From: an uncultured Acidobacteriaceae bacterium
Lineage (GTDB): Bacteria > Acidobacteriota > Terriglobia > Terriglobales > Acidobacteriaceae
DNA: 64,000 bases
Assembly (NCBI GenBank): GCA_903911925.1
Contig: CAIWFH010000185.1
Coordinates: 62,001 to 126,000, forward strand
Reading direction: 5' to 3'
Shown here: in pieces, positions 51,845-60,284 of the stretch
Layout: the number at the start of each line of letters is the position of its first letter
Numbering within the stretch: the stretch's first letter is position 1
Program-made: the position numbers and the translations under genes
The notes under the pieces: model-generated
What the model was told of the DNA's origin: nothing
Database searches by the model: none
What the model saw: the letters and a program-made list of their open reading frames with translations, nothing else

Positions 51845-54800
51845 TGAAGGCGAATACGTCGAGTTGCATGCGGCCAGCGCGTTCAGCTTTCTGGCCGGCG
51901 CTTCGCAACCTGAAGCGCTAGCCGAGCGTGCGGCGCAGCTTGGCATGCCGGCTATCGCTTTGGCCGACCGCAACGGGCTTTACGGCGTGGCGCGCTTTTA
52001 CACGATGGCGAAGAAGTGCGGTGTAAGGGCGCATATCGGCGCGGAGGTGGCGGTCAGTTCCTTCGGCAGGCAGCTCACGCCGCCCTCTTGGCTACCGCAT
52101 CAATTCCCTGCGGAGCCGCCGCGGCTGCTGCTGCTCTGCGCCTCACAGACCGGCTACCAGAATCTCTGCCAGCTGATTACGCGCTTCAAGATGCGCGAGA
52201 CGACCAAGGCAGAGGGCGCGGCAAGGCTTGAAGACCTCGAGGAGTTCTCTGACGGCCTGATCTGCCTAACCGGTGGCGACGAAGGGCCGCTGGCGGCCTC
52301 ACTGGCTCACGATGGCAGCAATGGCGCCCGCAAACTGGCCGATCGCCTCAGGGCCATCTACGGGCGCGGCAATCTGTATGTTGAACTGCAGCGCCACCGG
52401 CAGCGCGAGGAAGAGTGCCGCAACCAGGCTCTGCTCGGGCTTGCGTCTTCCCTGGGTCTGCCGGTGATTGCTACCAATGGCGTGCGATACGCAACAGAGA
52501 AAGACCGCGAAATTCTGGATGTGCTGACTTCGATCCGTCACCATACCTCGCTTGATTGCGCCGGACGGTTGCTTGCCGCCAACGATGCCCGCTGTCTGAA
52601 CAGCGCACAGCATATAGCTGCGCTGTTTGCAGATATTCCCGAAGCCATCGCCAACACCCGCATGGTGAGCGACCGGCTGGAGTTCACGCTGGACAACCTG
52701 GGCTACGAATTCCCCCATGCGCATGTGCCTGACGGCGAGACGATGGACAGCTTTCTTGCCAAGCACGTGGAAGAGGGCGTGCGCATGCGCTACGGTTCGC
52801 CGACCAAGCGGCACCTGCTGACCAAGGCAAGGGCGCAGGTGGAGCACGAACTCAAGCTGATCGCCAAGCTGGGCTTTGCAGGATACTTCCTCATTGTGTG
52901 GGAGATTGTCCGCTACTGCAAACTGCACGGCATCCTGGCGCAGGGACGGGGCTCGGCGGCCAACTCCGCTGTCTGCTACGCGCTGGAAATTACCGCCGTC
53001 GATCCGGTGGGCATGGAACTGCTCTTCGAACGGTTTTTGAACGAGAACCGCGGCGAGTGGCCGGACATCGATCTCGACCTGCCTTCGGGCGATCACCGTG
53101 AGCAGGTCATCCAGCACATCTACGAGCGCTATGGACAGCTTGGCGCGGCGATGACGGCCAATGTGATCAGCTATCGCGGCCGTTCGGCGGCACGCGAGGT
53201 GGGCAAGGCACTGGGCTTTGACGACGAGCAGTTGGCGCGGATCTCAGGCCTGGTAGGTCACTGGGAGTGGCGCGGCGAAAACGACACCATGGCGCGCAAC
53301 TTTGAGCAGGCAGGATTCGACGTGCGCCATCCGCGCGTGGCGCACTACCTTGACCTTTGCATGCGCATGCAGAATTTGCCGCGGCACCTGGGGCAGCACT
53401 CGGGCGGCATGGTCATCTGCGCGGGAATGCTGAACCGCGTGGTGCCGATTGAGCGCGCGTCCATGCCGGGCAGGACGGTGATCCAGTGGGACAAGGAAGA
53501 CTGCGCGGACCTGGGCCTGATCAAGGTAGACCTGCTGGGGCTGGGAATGATGGCGGTGCTCAAGGATTGCATTGAACTGATCCCAAGGCACTACAAAAAA
53601 GAGATCGACCTGGCTACCCTGCCCGAGGACCCGCTGGTCTACCAGACGCTGTGCAAGGCAGACACAGTGGGCATGTTTCAGGTAGAGAGCAGAGCGCAGA
53701 TGGCGTCGATTCCGCACAACGCCCCGGTGCGCTTTTACGATCTTGTGGTGCAGGTGGCTATCATCCGCCCCGGGCCTATCGTGGGCAAGATGATGCACCC
53801 TTACATGCGGCGACGCCAGGGGAAGGAGGAGGTGACCTATCCGCATCCGTCACTTGAGCCAGTGTTGAAGCGCACGCTGGGCGTGCCGCTGTTTCAGGAG
53901 CAACTGCTGCGCATGGCAATGACCGTGGCGAGTTTCTCGGGCGCTGAGGCTGAAGAGTTGCGCCGGGCTGTGGGGATGCGCCGGTCGATGCAGCGGATGA
54001 AAGACCTGGAAGGCCGCCTGCGCGATGGCATGACGCGGAACGGCATCGGGCCGGAAGCGCAGGACAACATTGTGCAGGGCATCTCATCGTTTGCCATGTA
54101 TGGCTTTCCGGAGTCGCACGCGGCCAGCTTTGCGCTGATTGCTTATGCTTCGGCTTACTTGAAGGTCCATTATCTGGCGGCGTTTACCTGCGGCCTGTTG
54201 AACAACCAGCCGATGGGATTTTATTCGCCGGCGGTGTTGATTAAAGATGCGCAGCGGCACGGGCTGCGGGTGCGGCCGATTGACGTGCAGCGGTCCGATT
54301 GGCTTTGCGGGTTGGAACTATCTGACGAAAGAGACTTGATTTCAGGCTTAGCAGACAGAGGAAATCCCGCAGGGGCTAAAGCCCAAGCAGATTTTAGGCG
54401 ACATTCGGCACGACTGAAGTCGTGCCCTGTTACAAAACCAGGCACTTCCGATGCATGTGAAGCCGGACACCACACAGAAATCTCGCTGCGCATCGGCCTG
54501 CTGTATGTGAAAGGGCTTCGGCAATCTTCGGCTGAGGCACTGCTGGCGGCACGGAATTGCGATGGAGCATTTATCTCCGTCGAGGACATGGCGCGGCGCG
54601 TGCCGGAACTTAACCGCAAAGAGCTTGTGGCGCTGGCCAGCGCGGGAGCGTTGAATTCACTGGGCGCAGTGGAGCATCGGCGGGATGCGCTGTGGCAGGT
54701 AGAGCAAGCCGGCAGGCCTGTGGGTCCTTTGCTGCGGAATGTTGGGGAGCCGGTCGCCGGCAAAGCCAGCCCACTGAAACAAATGACCACCGACGAGCGC

Positions 54801-55202
54801 CTTGCGGCCGACTATGCCGGAACGGGCGTCACTACCGGGCCGCATCCAATGGCTTACCAGCGTGAGGAGTTGCGCACGCAGGGGATTCTCTCAGCCCATG
54901 AGTTGGAGAGCCGCAGCGGCAGTCCGTATATTCGAATTGCAGGCAGGGTTATATGCCGCCAACGCCCGGGAACGGCGAAAGGATTTGTTTTTCTCTCGCT
55001 TGAAGACGAGACCGGGATCGCCAACATTATTCTCACGCCGGATGTGTTTGAGCAGAACCGACTGGTGGCGACGCGGAGCCGGTTCCTGGTGATCGCGGGA
55101 AAACTGCAGAACCAGGACGGCGTGGTGCACGTAAAAGCCCAGTTGCTGACTCCGCTGGGCGGGCCAACAACCGGGCTTGATCAATCGAGGGATTTTCACT
55201 AA
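51837..55202 (+). CDS. dnaE2: Error-prone DNA polymerase DnaE2
   Basis: 1121 residues. An N-terminal PHP domain (VELHAASAFSFLAGASQPEA, ALADRNGLYGVARFY) is followed by the polymerase core with catalytic aspartates in WPDIDLDLPSGDHR near 409 and FLIVWEIVRYCK, and a C-terminal OB-fold (YIRIAGRVICRQRPG). I start at the ATG at 51837, within the end of imuB. A region of about 47 residues, near 835-881, is not seen in DnaE2 and coincides with a dispersed repeat. It may be tolerated as a loop. Confidence 0.95.
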   Translation: MTDEGEYVELHAASAFSFLAGASQPEALAERAAQLGMPAIALADRNGLYGVARFYTMAKKCGVRAHIGAEVAVSSFGRQLTPPSWLPHQFPAEPPRLLLLCASQTGYQNLCQLITRFKMRETTKAEGAARLEDLEEFSDGLICLTGGDEGPLAASLAHDGSNGARKLADRLRAIYGRGNLYVELQRHRQREEECRNQALLGLASSLGLPVIATNGVRYATEKDREILDVLTSIRHHTSLDCAGRLLAANDARCLNSAQHIAALFADIPEAIANTRMVSDRLEFTLDNLGYEFPHAHVPDGETMDSFLAKHVEEGVRMRYGSPTKRHLLTKARAQVEHELKLIAKLGFAGYFLIVWEIVRYCKLHGILAQGRGSAANSAVCYALEITAVDPVGMELLFERFLNENRGEWPDIDLDLPSGDHREQVIQHIYERYGQLGAAMTANVISYRGRSAAREVGKALGFDDEQLARISGLVGHWEWRGENDTMARNFEQAGFDVRHPRVAHYLDLCMRMQNLPRHLGQHSGGMVICAGMLNRVVPIERASMPGRTVIQWDKEDCADLGLIKVDLLGLGMMAVLKDCIELIPRHYKKEIDLATLPEDPLVYQTLCKADTVGMFQVESRAQMASIPHNAPVRFYDLVVQVAIIRPGPIVGKMMHPYMRRRQGKEEVTYPHPSLEPVLKRTLGVPLFQEQLLRMAMTVASFSGAEAEELRRAVGMRRSMQRMKDLEGRLRDGMTRNGIGPEAQDNIVQGISSFAMYGFPESHAASFALIAYASAYLKVHYLAAFTCGLLNNQPMGFYSPAVLIKDAQRHGLRVRPIDVQRSDWLCGLELSDERDLISGLADRGNPAGAKAQADFRRHSARLKSCPVTKPGTSDACEAGHHTEISLRIGLLYVKGLRQSSAEALLAARNCDGAFISVEDMARRVPELNRKELVALASAGALNSLGAVEHRRDALWQVEQAGRPVGPLLRNVGEPVAGKASPLKQMTTDERLAADYAGTGVTTGPHPMAYQREELRTQGILSAHELESRSGSPYIRIAGRVICRQRPGTAKGFVFLSLEDETGIANIILTPDVFEQNRLVATRSRFLVIAGKLQNQDGVVHVKAQLLTPLGGPTTGLDQSRDFH
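54355..54450 (+). repeat. Dispersed stem-loop repeat inside dnaE2
   Basis: Within dnaE2 lies GGGCTAAAGCCC (54373-54384), a 22-base spacer, and a perfect hairpin GGCACGAC-TGAA-GTCGTGCC (54407-54426) followed by CTGTTACAAAACC. I recognise this type of unit as a dispersed intergenic repeat in Terriglobia-like genomes. Exact ends are uncertain. No stop codon arises and the frame is kept. Confidence 0.75.
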
Positions 55203-55219
55203 CCCCTAATCCCTATTTT

Positions 55220-55696
55220 TTACCACCATTCCATGAGGCGGCCGGACTTGACCTTGACGCTGCTCTCGGGCTTTTCAGTGCGGACGAGCAACAGGGGAAT
55301 ATGGACCAGCTTGACCAGCTTCTCCGCGATAGAGCCGAAGACCAGGGGATGCCAACCGGTGGTGCCGTGGGTTGAGACGACGATCATGTCGATGTGATCG
55401 CGCTCAATGACGTCGAGGATGCAGCCGGCCACATCGTTTTCGGCTTCAATCTTCACGGTTGCCTTGATGCCCTTGGCGGCCAGACCGGTGGCGGAAACGG
55501 CCAGGTACTTCTCCGCTTCTTTCCTGGCTTCGTCTACATTGGCGGTCTCGGAAACGACATGCACCAGAAAGAGCTCGGCATGAAAGTGCTGAGCAAGCAC
55601 AGTGGCCTCTTCAAGGGCCAGGTGGGATGAAGGGCTAAAGTCGATAGGCAATAGTATCTTTGCGGGTATGGTGCTGAATGCATGTGCTGCGGGCAT
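55220..55696 (-). CDS. Universal stress protein (UspA family)
   Basis: 158 residues. The first strand is ILLPIDFSPSSHLALEEA, and the ATP-binding loop is STHGTTGWHPLVFGSIAEKL (G-X2-G-X9-G type), followed by the terminal strand IPLLLVRT. It faces dnaE2 tail to tail with a gap of about 17 bases. Regulation is not visible. Confidence 0.94.
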   Translation of the reverse strand: MPAAHAFSTIPAKILLPIDFSPSSHLALEEATVLAQHFHAELFLVHVVSETANVDEARKEAEKYLAVSATGLAAKGIKATVKIEAENDVAGCILDVIERDHIDMIVVSTHGTTGWHPLVFGSIAEKLVKLVHIPLLLVRTEKPESSVKVKSGRLMEWW

Positions 55697-55865
55697 CTAT
55701 CTCTCCTCGCCTGACCACGAGGTGGCCGGCCTTTTATTTTCGTCTACCATCATACCAAGCTGGCCATGCCAGCCTTGCGTGACGAAATACACACGCATAT
55801 TGTGAGCGGCATGCTTCCTGGCATTTTGTCTTGCAATGTGATGAATTCGTATGAGTTACATACAC

Positions 55866-57110
55866 TTACGCGGAGATCTCGTTACCCGCGATAAAGACAC
55901 GAGGCCGGGCTGGCGCGGCAATGAAGTAGGCCAGTTCACGGTAATCGGTGAACTCGTGAATCAGGAAATCAGCCTGCTTGCCGGCTTCAAGAGAACCCGT
56001 GCGCTCGCTGAGCCCGAGGCTCCAAGCAGCGTTAATTGTCGATGCAACCAGCGCTTCGGCAGGTAGCAATCCCATTTGCAGACAGGCCAGCGACATAATG
56101 AACGGCATCGACGCAATCGGCGATGAGCCGGGATTGAAGTCCGTGGCCAGAATGATCGCCAAACCGAGATCGACCATGGCGCGGGCCGGCGGGTATTGGG
56201 TGCGCCGGAGCGCAAAAACAGATCCTGGCAACAGAACTGGCTGTACGCGCGCGTCTCTTAACTTTTTGAGCGACTCTTCGTTCACGGCCTCCAAATGGTC
56301 AGCAGTGGCAGCTCCAAGTTCGGCGGCCAAAGCGGCACCGGTGCCGGGCCGGAATTGTTCGGCGTGAACGCGCAAGCCCAGGCCATGATGGCGGGCTGCG
56401 GTCAGCACAGTGCGCGATTCCTCTACCGTAAAGGCGTGATCGTCGCAGAAGGCATCGCAGAAGCGCGCCAAGCCAGCGGCGGCAACCTCGGGAATGAGTT
56501 CTTCGGCAATCCAGCGAACGTAGTCGGCGCGGCGGGAGGCAAACTCCGGCGGAACGGTGTGGGCAGCCAGCAGCGTGGGGACGATGGCGGCTGGGCCTTC
56601 CTGGTTGAGGCGCGCGAGGACGCGCAGCATCTTGAGTTCGGTCGCGTGATCGAGGCCGTAGCCGGATTTGGCTTCGATAGTGGTCGTGCCTGAGCGGAGC
56701 ATCCAGTCGCGATGGCTGCGCGCGGAGACGAGCAATTCATCTTCGGTTGCTGCGCGAGTGAGAGCGACAGTGCTGAGGATGCCGCCGCCGGCCGCGGCAA
56801 TCTGCTGATAGGTGGCTCCGGCCAGGCGCTGTTCGAATTCCGCAGCGCGGTTGCCGGCAAAGACGAGGTGCGTGTGCGCGTCAACGAAGCCGGGAGTAAC
56901 GCAGCGGCCCTCGGCATCAATTACCGCTGCATCCGGCGGGATTTTGGAGTTGAGTTCGTGGTACGGACCGGCTGCGGCGATGCGGCCGTCTTCGATGAGC
57001 AGCGCTGCATTCTCGATGATGGCGAGTTCGCGCAGCTCAGCGCCTTTGCAGGGACGCTGAGGGCCGGCTAGGGTTACCAGCTGGGCGATGTTGACGATGG
57101 CGGTCTTCAT
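55866..57110 (-). CDS. hutI: Imidazolonepropionase
   Basis: 414 residues, amidohydrolase superfamily. The metal motif is TPGFVDAHTHLVFAGNRAAE. Other HutI features are GGGILSTVALTR, the segment SGTTTIEAKSGYGLDHATEL and DFNPGSSPIASMPFIMSLAC. It converts imidazolone propionate to formiminoglutamate in histidine breakdown. I start at the ATG at 57110; the upstream in-frame extension does not fit the family. hutU lies further upstream on the same strand, separated by an unrelated gene. Confidence 0.96.
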   Translation of the reverse strand: MKTAIVNIAQLVTLAGPQRPCKGAELRELAIIENAALLIEDGRIAAAGPYHELNSKIPPDAAVIDAEGRCVTPGFVDAHTHLVFAGNRAAEFEQRLAGATYQQIAAAGGGILSTVALTRAATEDELLVSARSHRDWMLRSGTTTIEAKSGYGLDHATELKMLRVLARLNQEGPAAIVPTLLAAHTVPPEFASRRADYVRWIAEELIPEVAAAGLARFCDAFCDDHAFTVEESRTVLTAARHHGLGLRVHAEQFRPGTGAALAAELGAATADHLEAVNEESLKKLRDARVQPVLLPGSVFALRRTQYPPARAMVDLGLAIILATDFNPGSSPIASMPFIMSLACLQMGLLPAEALVASTINAAWSLGLSERTGSLEAGKQADFLIHEFTDYRELAYFIAAPARPRVFIAGNEISA

Positions 57111-57194
57111 ATTGGTGGCCGAAACTTTCGTGACGCTTGCTGAACCCAACCAAGAAACCCACCGAACGAAAAGTAAACATCGGCCTAACGGGCT

Positions 57195-57632
57195 TCAGTC
57201 CGTTGGATAATACGGATTATTATCTGGACTCCGCTCTTGCAGTACGTCATAGCCTTCAATCTGTTCATCGGGAATATAAAAGACCGAGGGTTCTTCTGGC
57301 TTGTAACAGATGGACAGTTTTCTATCAATCATCTCCCTGATTAGCCTGTCTGCCTCATCGCCCTCTACTGCCAATCCAAAACGGCCGGAACAATACTCAT
57401 CGCCTACCGGATAAGAAAATGCGAAACAGGGATAGAAATATACCCGTGATTTCGGTCCACCGAACTTTTGAAGTTCGGCCTGCTGTATCGTCGCTTCAGC
57501 ATTCGGCCAGTCTTCCGTCTCTTGAATTTGCTTGTCCTTCCAGCGGGACCAAAACGAGTATGCCGCCAAGGCACAAATCAAGAAGAGAACTGGGAGTGCA
57601 AATATCAGAAACATTGAACCAGAGTAGTTCAT
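57195..57632 (-). CDS. DUF3592-like membrane protein
   Basis: 145 residues. One membrane helix at the N-terminus (MFLIFALPVLFLICALAAYS) is followed by a basic stretch and a soluble domain. This domain has the DUF3592 pattern (WPNAEATIQQAEL, VYFYPCFAFSYPVGDEYCSG, ICYKPEEPSVFYIPDEQIEG). No function is established for this family. It lies between hutU and hutI and is visibly AT-richer than both, so it may be an insertion in the hut operon. Confidence 0.75.
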   Translation of the reverse strand: MNYSGSMFLIFALPVLFLICALAAYSFWSRWKDKQIQETEDWPNAEATIQQAELQKFGGPKSRVYFYPCFAFSYPVGDEYCSGRFGLAVEGDEADRLIREMIDRKLSICYKPEEPSVFYIPDEQIEGYDVLQERSPDNNPYYPTD

Positions 57633-57641
57633 GCAGGAGCA

Positions 57642-59300
57642 TTATTCCATTGGCATCCTTATCCCTTTCTCCTTTGCCATCTGCTTTGCGAGTTCATACC
57701 CCGCATCCGCGTGGCGGACTACGCCAATGCCTGGATCGTTGTTGAGGACGCGGGCGATCTTGCGGGCGGCCATCTCGGTGCCGTCGGCAACAGTGACCTG
57801 CCCGGCGTGCAGCGAGTAGCCCATGCCTACGCCGCCGCCGTGGTGGAAGCTGACCCAAGTGGCGCCCGACGCTGTGTTGAGCAGGGCGTTGAGGATGGGC
57901 CAATCGGCGACCGCATCGGAGCCGTCGAGCATTTTTTCGGTTTCGCGATAAGGGCTGGCCACCGAGCCGGTGTCGAGATGGTCGCGGCCGATGGCGATGG
58001 GCGCGGAGATTTCGCCCTTGCGGACGAGTTCGTTGATGGCCAGGCCCATTTTGGCGCGCTCGCCGTAGCCGAGCCAGCAGATGCGCGATGGGAGGCCTTG
58101 GAAGGCGAAGCGGCCACGGGCGAGTTTGAACCAGCGGGTGAGGATTTCGTTTTCCGGGAAGAGTTCAAGCGCCAGTTCGTCGGTGCGGTCGATGTCTTTG
58201 GGGTCGCCAGAGAGCGCGACCCAGCGGAACGGGCCGGTGCCGGTGCAAAAGAGCGGCCGGATGTACTCGGGAACGAAACCGGGAATGAGGAAAGCATCTG
58301 TGCAGCCGGCATCGAAAGCAAAGCGGCGGATGTTGTTGCCGTAGTCGAAGGCCACTGCGCCGGCGCGCTGCAGGGCCAGCATGGCGTTGACGTGAACGAC
58401 CATGGAAGCCGTGGAACGGCGGACGTATTCTTCCGGGTTGCTCTTGCGGAGCTCTGCAGCCTGTTCCAATGAGAGTCCTTGCGGGACGTATCCATTGAGC
58501 GGATCGTGGGCGCTGGTCTGATCGGTAACTACGTCTACCTGAACGCCGCGACGGACAATTTCAGGCAGGATGTCGGCGCAGTTGCCGACCAGGCCAACGG
58601 AGAGCGCGCGGCCTTCATGCATGGCGGCTTCGCAGAGGCGGAGCGCTTCGTCGAGGTCCTCGGTGACGGTGTCGCAATAGCGGGTTTCAACGCGGCGCTC
58701 GATGCGGGTACGGTCAACGTCGATGGCCAGGACGACTCCATCGTTGAGCGTTACGGATAGGGGTTGCGCGCCGCCCATGCCGCCGACGCCGCCGGTCACG
58801 ACGAGCTTGCCTTTGAGCGAGCCGCCGAAGTGGCGCTCGGCCAGGGAGGCAAAGGTCTGGAAGGTGCCTTGCAAAATACCTTGCGTCCCGATGTAGATCC
58901 AGCTGCCGGCGGTCATCTGCCCGTACATCATCAAGCCCTTGCGATCCAATTCATGAAAGTGCTCCCAGTTGGCCCACTTGCCTACCAGGTTGGAGTTGGC
59001 AATGATGACGCGGGGCGCCATTTCGTGGGTGGGAAAGACGGCTACCGGCTTGCCCGACTGAACGAGGAGCGTGTCTTCGGCACCCAGATTTTCGAGTTCG
59101 CGAACGATGGCGTGATAGCACTCCCAATTGCGCGCGGCCTTGCCGATGCCGCCGTAGACGACGAGGTCCTGCGGCCGCTCGGCAACCTCGGGGTCGAGGT
59201 TGTTCATCAGGCAGCGCAAAGCCGCCTCTTGCTGCCAGCCCTTACAGCGCAACTGGTTGCCGCGGGGGGCGCGGATGGTCGGAGCCAATGTCGTGGTCAT
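57642..59300 (-). CDS. hutU: Urocanate hydratase
   Basis: 552 residues, full length. Signatures are NLDPEVAERPQDLVVYGGIG, MTAGSWIYIGTQGILQGTFQ, GGVGGMGGAQPLSVTLNDG, DQTSAHDPLNGYVPQG and WVSFHHGGGVGMGYSLHAGQ. It converts urocanate to imidazolone propionate with bound NAD. hutI lies downstream, and ftcD is 2.4 kb away on the other strand. No histidine ammonia-lyase gene (hutH) is in the window. Confidence 0.97.
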   Translation of the reverse strand: MTTTLAPTIRAPRGNQLRCKGWQQEAALRCLMNNLDPEVAERPQDLVVYGGIGKAARNWECYHAIVRELENLGAEDTLLVQSGKPVAVFPTHEMAPRVIIANSNLVGKWANWEHFHELDRKGLMMYGQMTAGSWIYIGTQGILQGTFQTFASLAERHFGGSLKGKLVVTGGVGGMGGAQPLSVTLNDGVVLAIDVDRTRIERRVETRYCDTVTEDLDEALRLCEAAMHEGRALSVGLVGNCADILPEIVRRGVQVDVVTDQTSAHDPLNGYVPQGLSLEQAAELRKSNPEEYVRRSTASMVVHVNAMLALQRAGAVAFDYGNNIRRFAFDAGCTDAFLIPGFVPEYIRPLFCTGTGPFRWVALSGDPKDIDRTDELALELFPENEILTRWFKLARGRFAFQGLPSRICWLGYGERAKMGLAINELVRKGEISAPIAIGRDHLDTGSVASPYRETEKMLDGSDAVADWPILNALLNTASGATWVSFHHGGGVGMGYSLHAGQVTVADGTEMAARKIARVLNNDPGIGVVRHADAGYELAKQMAKEKGIRMPME

Positions 59301-59397
59301 GCTGTCACCTGCGATGAGAAATCATCCCAACACTAGACGATACCGCGAACGGCTCCAGACGGCCAGCGGAGGCAGGCCGCCTGCTCGAGCGAGACAG

Positions 59398-59425
59398 TTG
59401 ACCAGGTTCAATTCTGGACTAAGAT
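59398..59425 (+). promoter_or_regulatory. Promoter-like element close to the ECH-like start codon
   Basis: TTGACC (59398-59403) and TAAGAT (59420-59425) are 16 bases apart. The ATG of the crotonase-like gene follows only 6 bases later, so the transcript would be leaderless if this is the promoter. A 13-bp palindrome GCAGGC-C-GCCTGC lies 15 bases upstream at 59372-59384. Confidence 0.3.
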
Positions 59426-59431
59426 GTTGGG

Positions 59432-60208
59432 ATGAGTTACGAGAATATTTGCTTTGAGATCGAAGGCAAGATTGCCCTGGTTACGCTGAACCGCCCGCAA
59501 CGCCGCAATGCCCTCTCGCTGCCGCTGATGCAGGAGTTGATTGACTGCCTGGATGAGATTGGCAAGCGGAGCGACTTGCGCGCCGTGGTGCTGGCAGCGG
59601 AAGGCAAGGTCTTCTCTTCGGGCCACGACCTTTCAGAGATGGTTGGCCGCGACATCGGCGAATACCGGACCTTGTTCGACGTCTGCACGGAACTGATGAC
59701 GAAGCTTCAAACGACGCCGCAGCCGGTGATTGCAGAGGTGCAAGGGATGGCAACAGCGGCCGGATGCCAGTTGGTGGCCACCTGCGACTTGGCCATCGCC
59801 GCGGAAGAAGCCACGTTTGCCACGCCCGGCGTGAGGATTGGGCTGTTCTGCACCACCCCGATGGTGGCTCTTACTCGGGCCGTGGGGCGAAAGCGGGCGA
59901 TGGAGATGCTGTTGACTGGGGAGCCAATAAGTGCGCATCAAGCCGCAGATTGGGGCCTGGTGAATCGGGTAGTTGCCGCAGGCGATTTGAGGGCTGAGAC
60001 GCGCAAGCTCGCCGGCCGCATCGCGGAGGCCAGCGAGATGGTGGTGGCGCTGGGGAAGCAGGCGTTCTATAAGCAGATCGATCTGGAGCAGGCGGAAGCT
60101 TACGGTTACGCCAAAGAGGTGATGAGCAAGAATGCAATCGCCGACGACGCGCAGGAAGGCATTTCTTCGTTTCTGGGGAAACGGACACCTTGCTGGACGG
60201 GACAATGA
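59432..60208 (+). CDS. ECHDC3-like enoyl-CoA hydratase homologue
   Basis: 258 residues, crotonase fold (LVTLNRPQRRNALSLPLMQE, VFSSGHDLSEM). At the two catalytic glutamate positions of active hydratases (rat E144 and E164) it has Q113 (AAGCQLVATCD) and G133 (FATPGVRIGLFCTTP). The whole pattern, including the end AQEGISSFLGKR, matches the ECHDC3 subgroup. So it probably lacks standard hydratase activity. It precedes a CoA-transferase gene on the same strand by 76 bases. Confidence 0.9.
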   Translation: MSYENICFEIEGKIALVTLNRPQRRNALSLPLMQELIDCLDEIGKRSDLRAVVLAAEGKVFSSGHDLSEMVGRDIGEYRTLFDVCTELMTKLQTTPQPVIAEVQGMATAAGCQLVATCDLAIAAEEATFATPGVRIGLFCTTPMVALTRAVGRKRAMEMLLTGEPISAHQAADWGLVNRVVAAGDLRAETRKLAGRIAEASEMVVALGKQAFYKQIDLEQAEAYGYAKEVMSKNAIADDAQEGISSFLGKRTPCWTGQ

Positions 60209-60284
60209 GGATTGGGCTGGCGCCCGAATTCGCTCGTGCGCAATGAGCCGATCGGACAGACATGAGAAGATGGGCTGATTTTTA

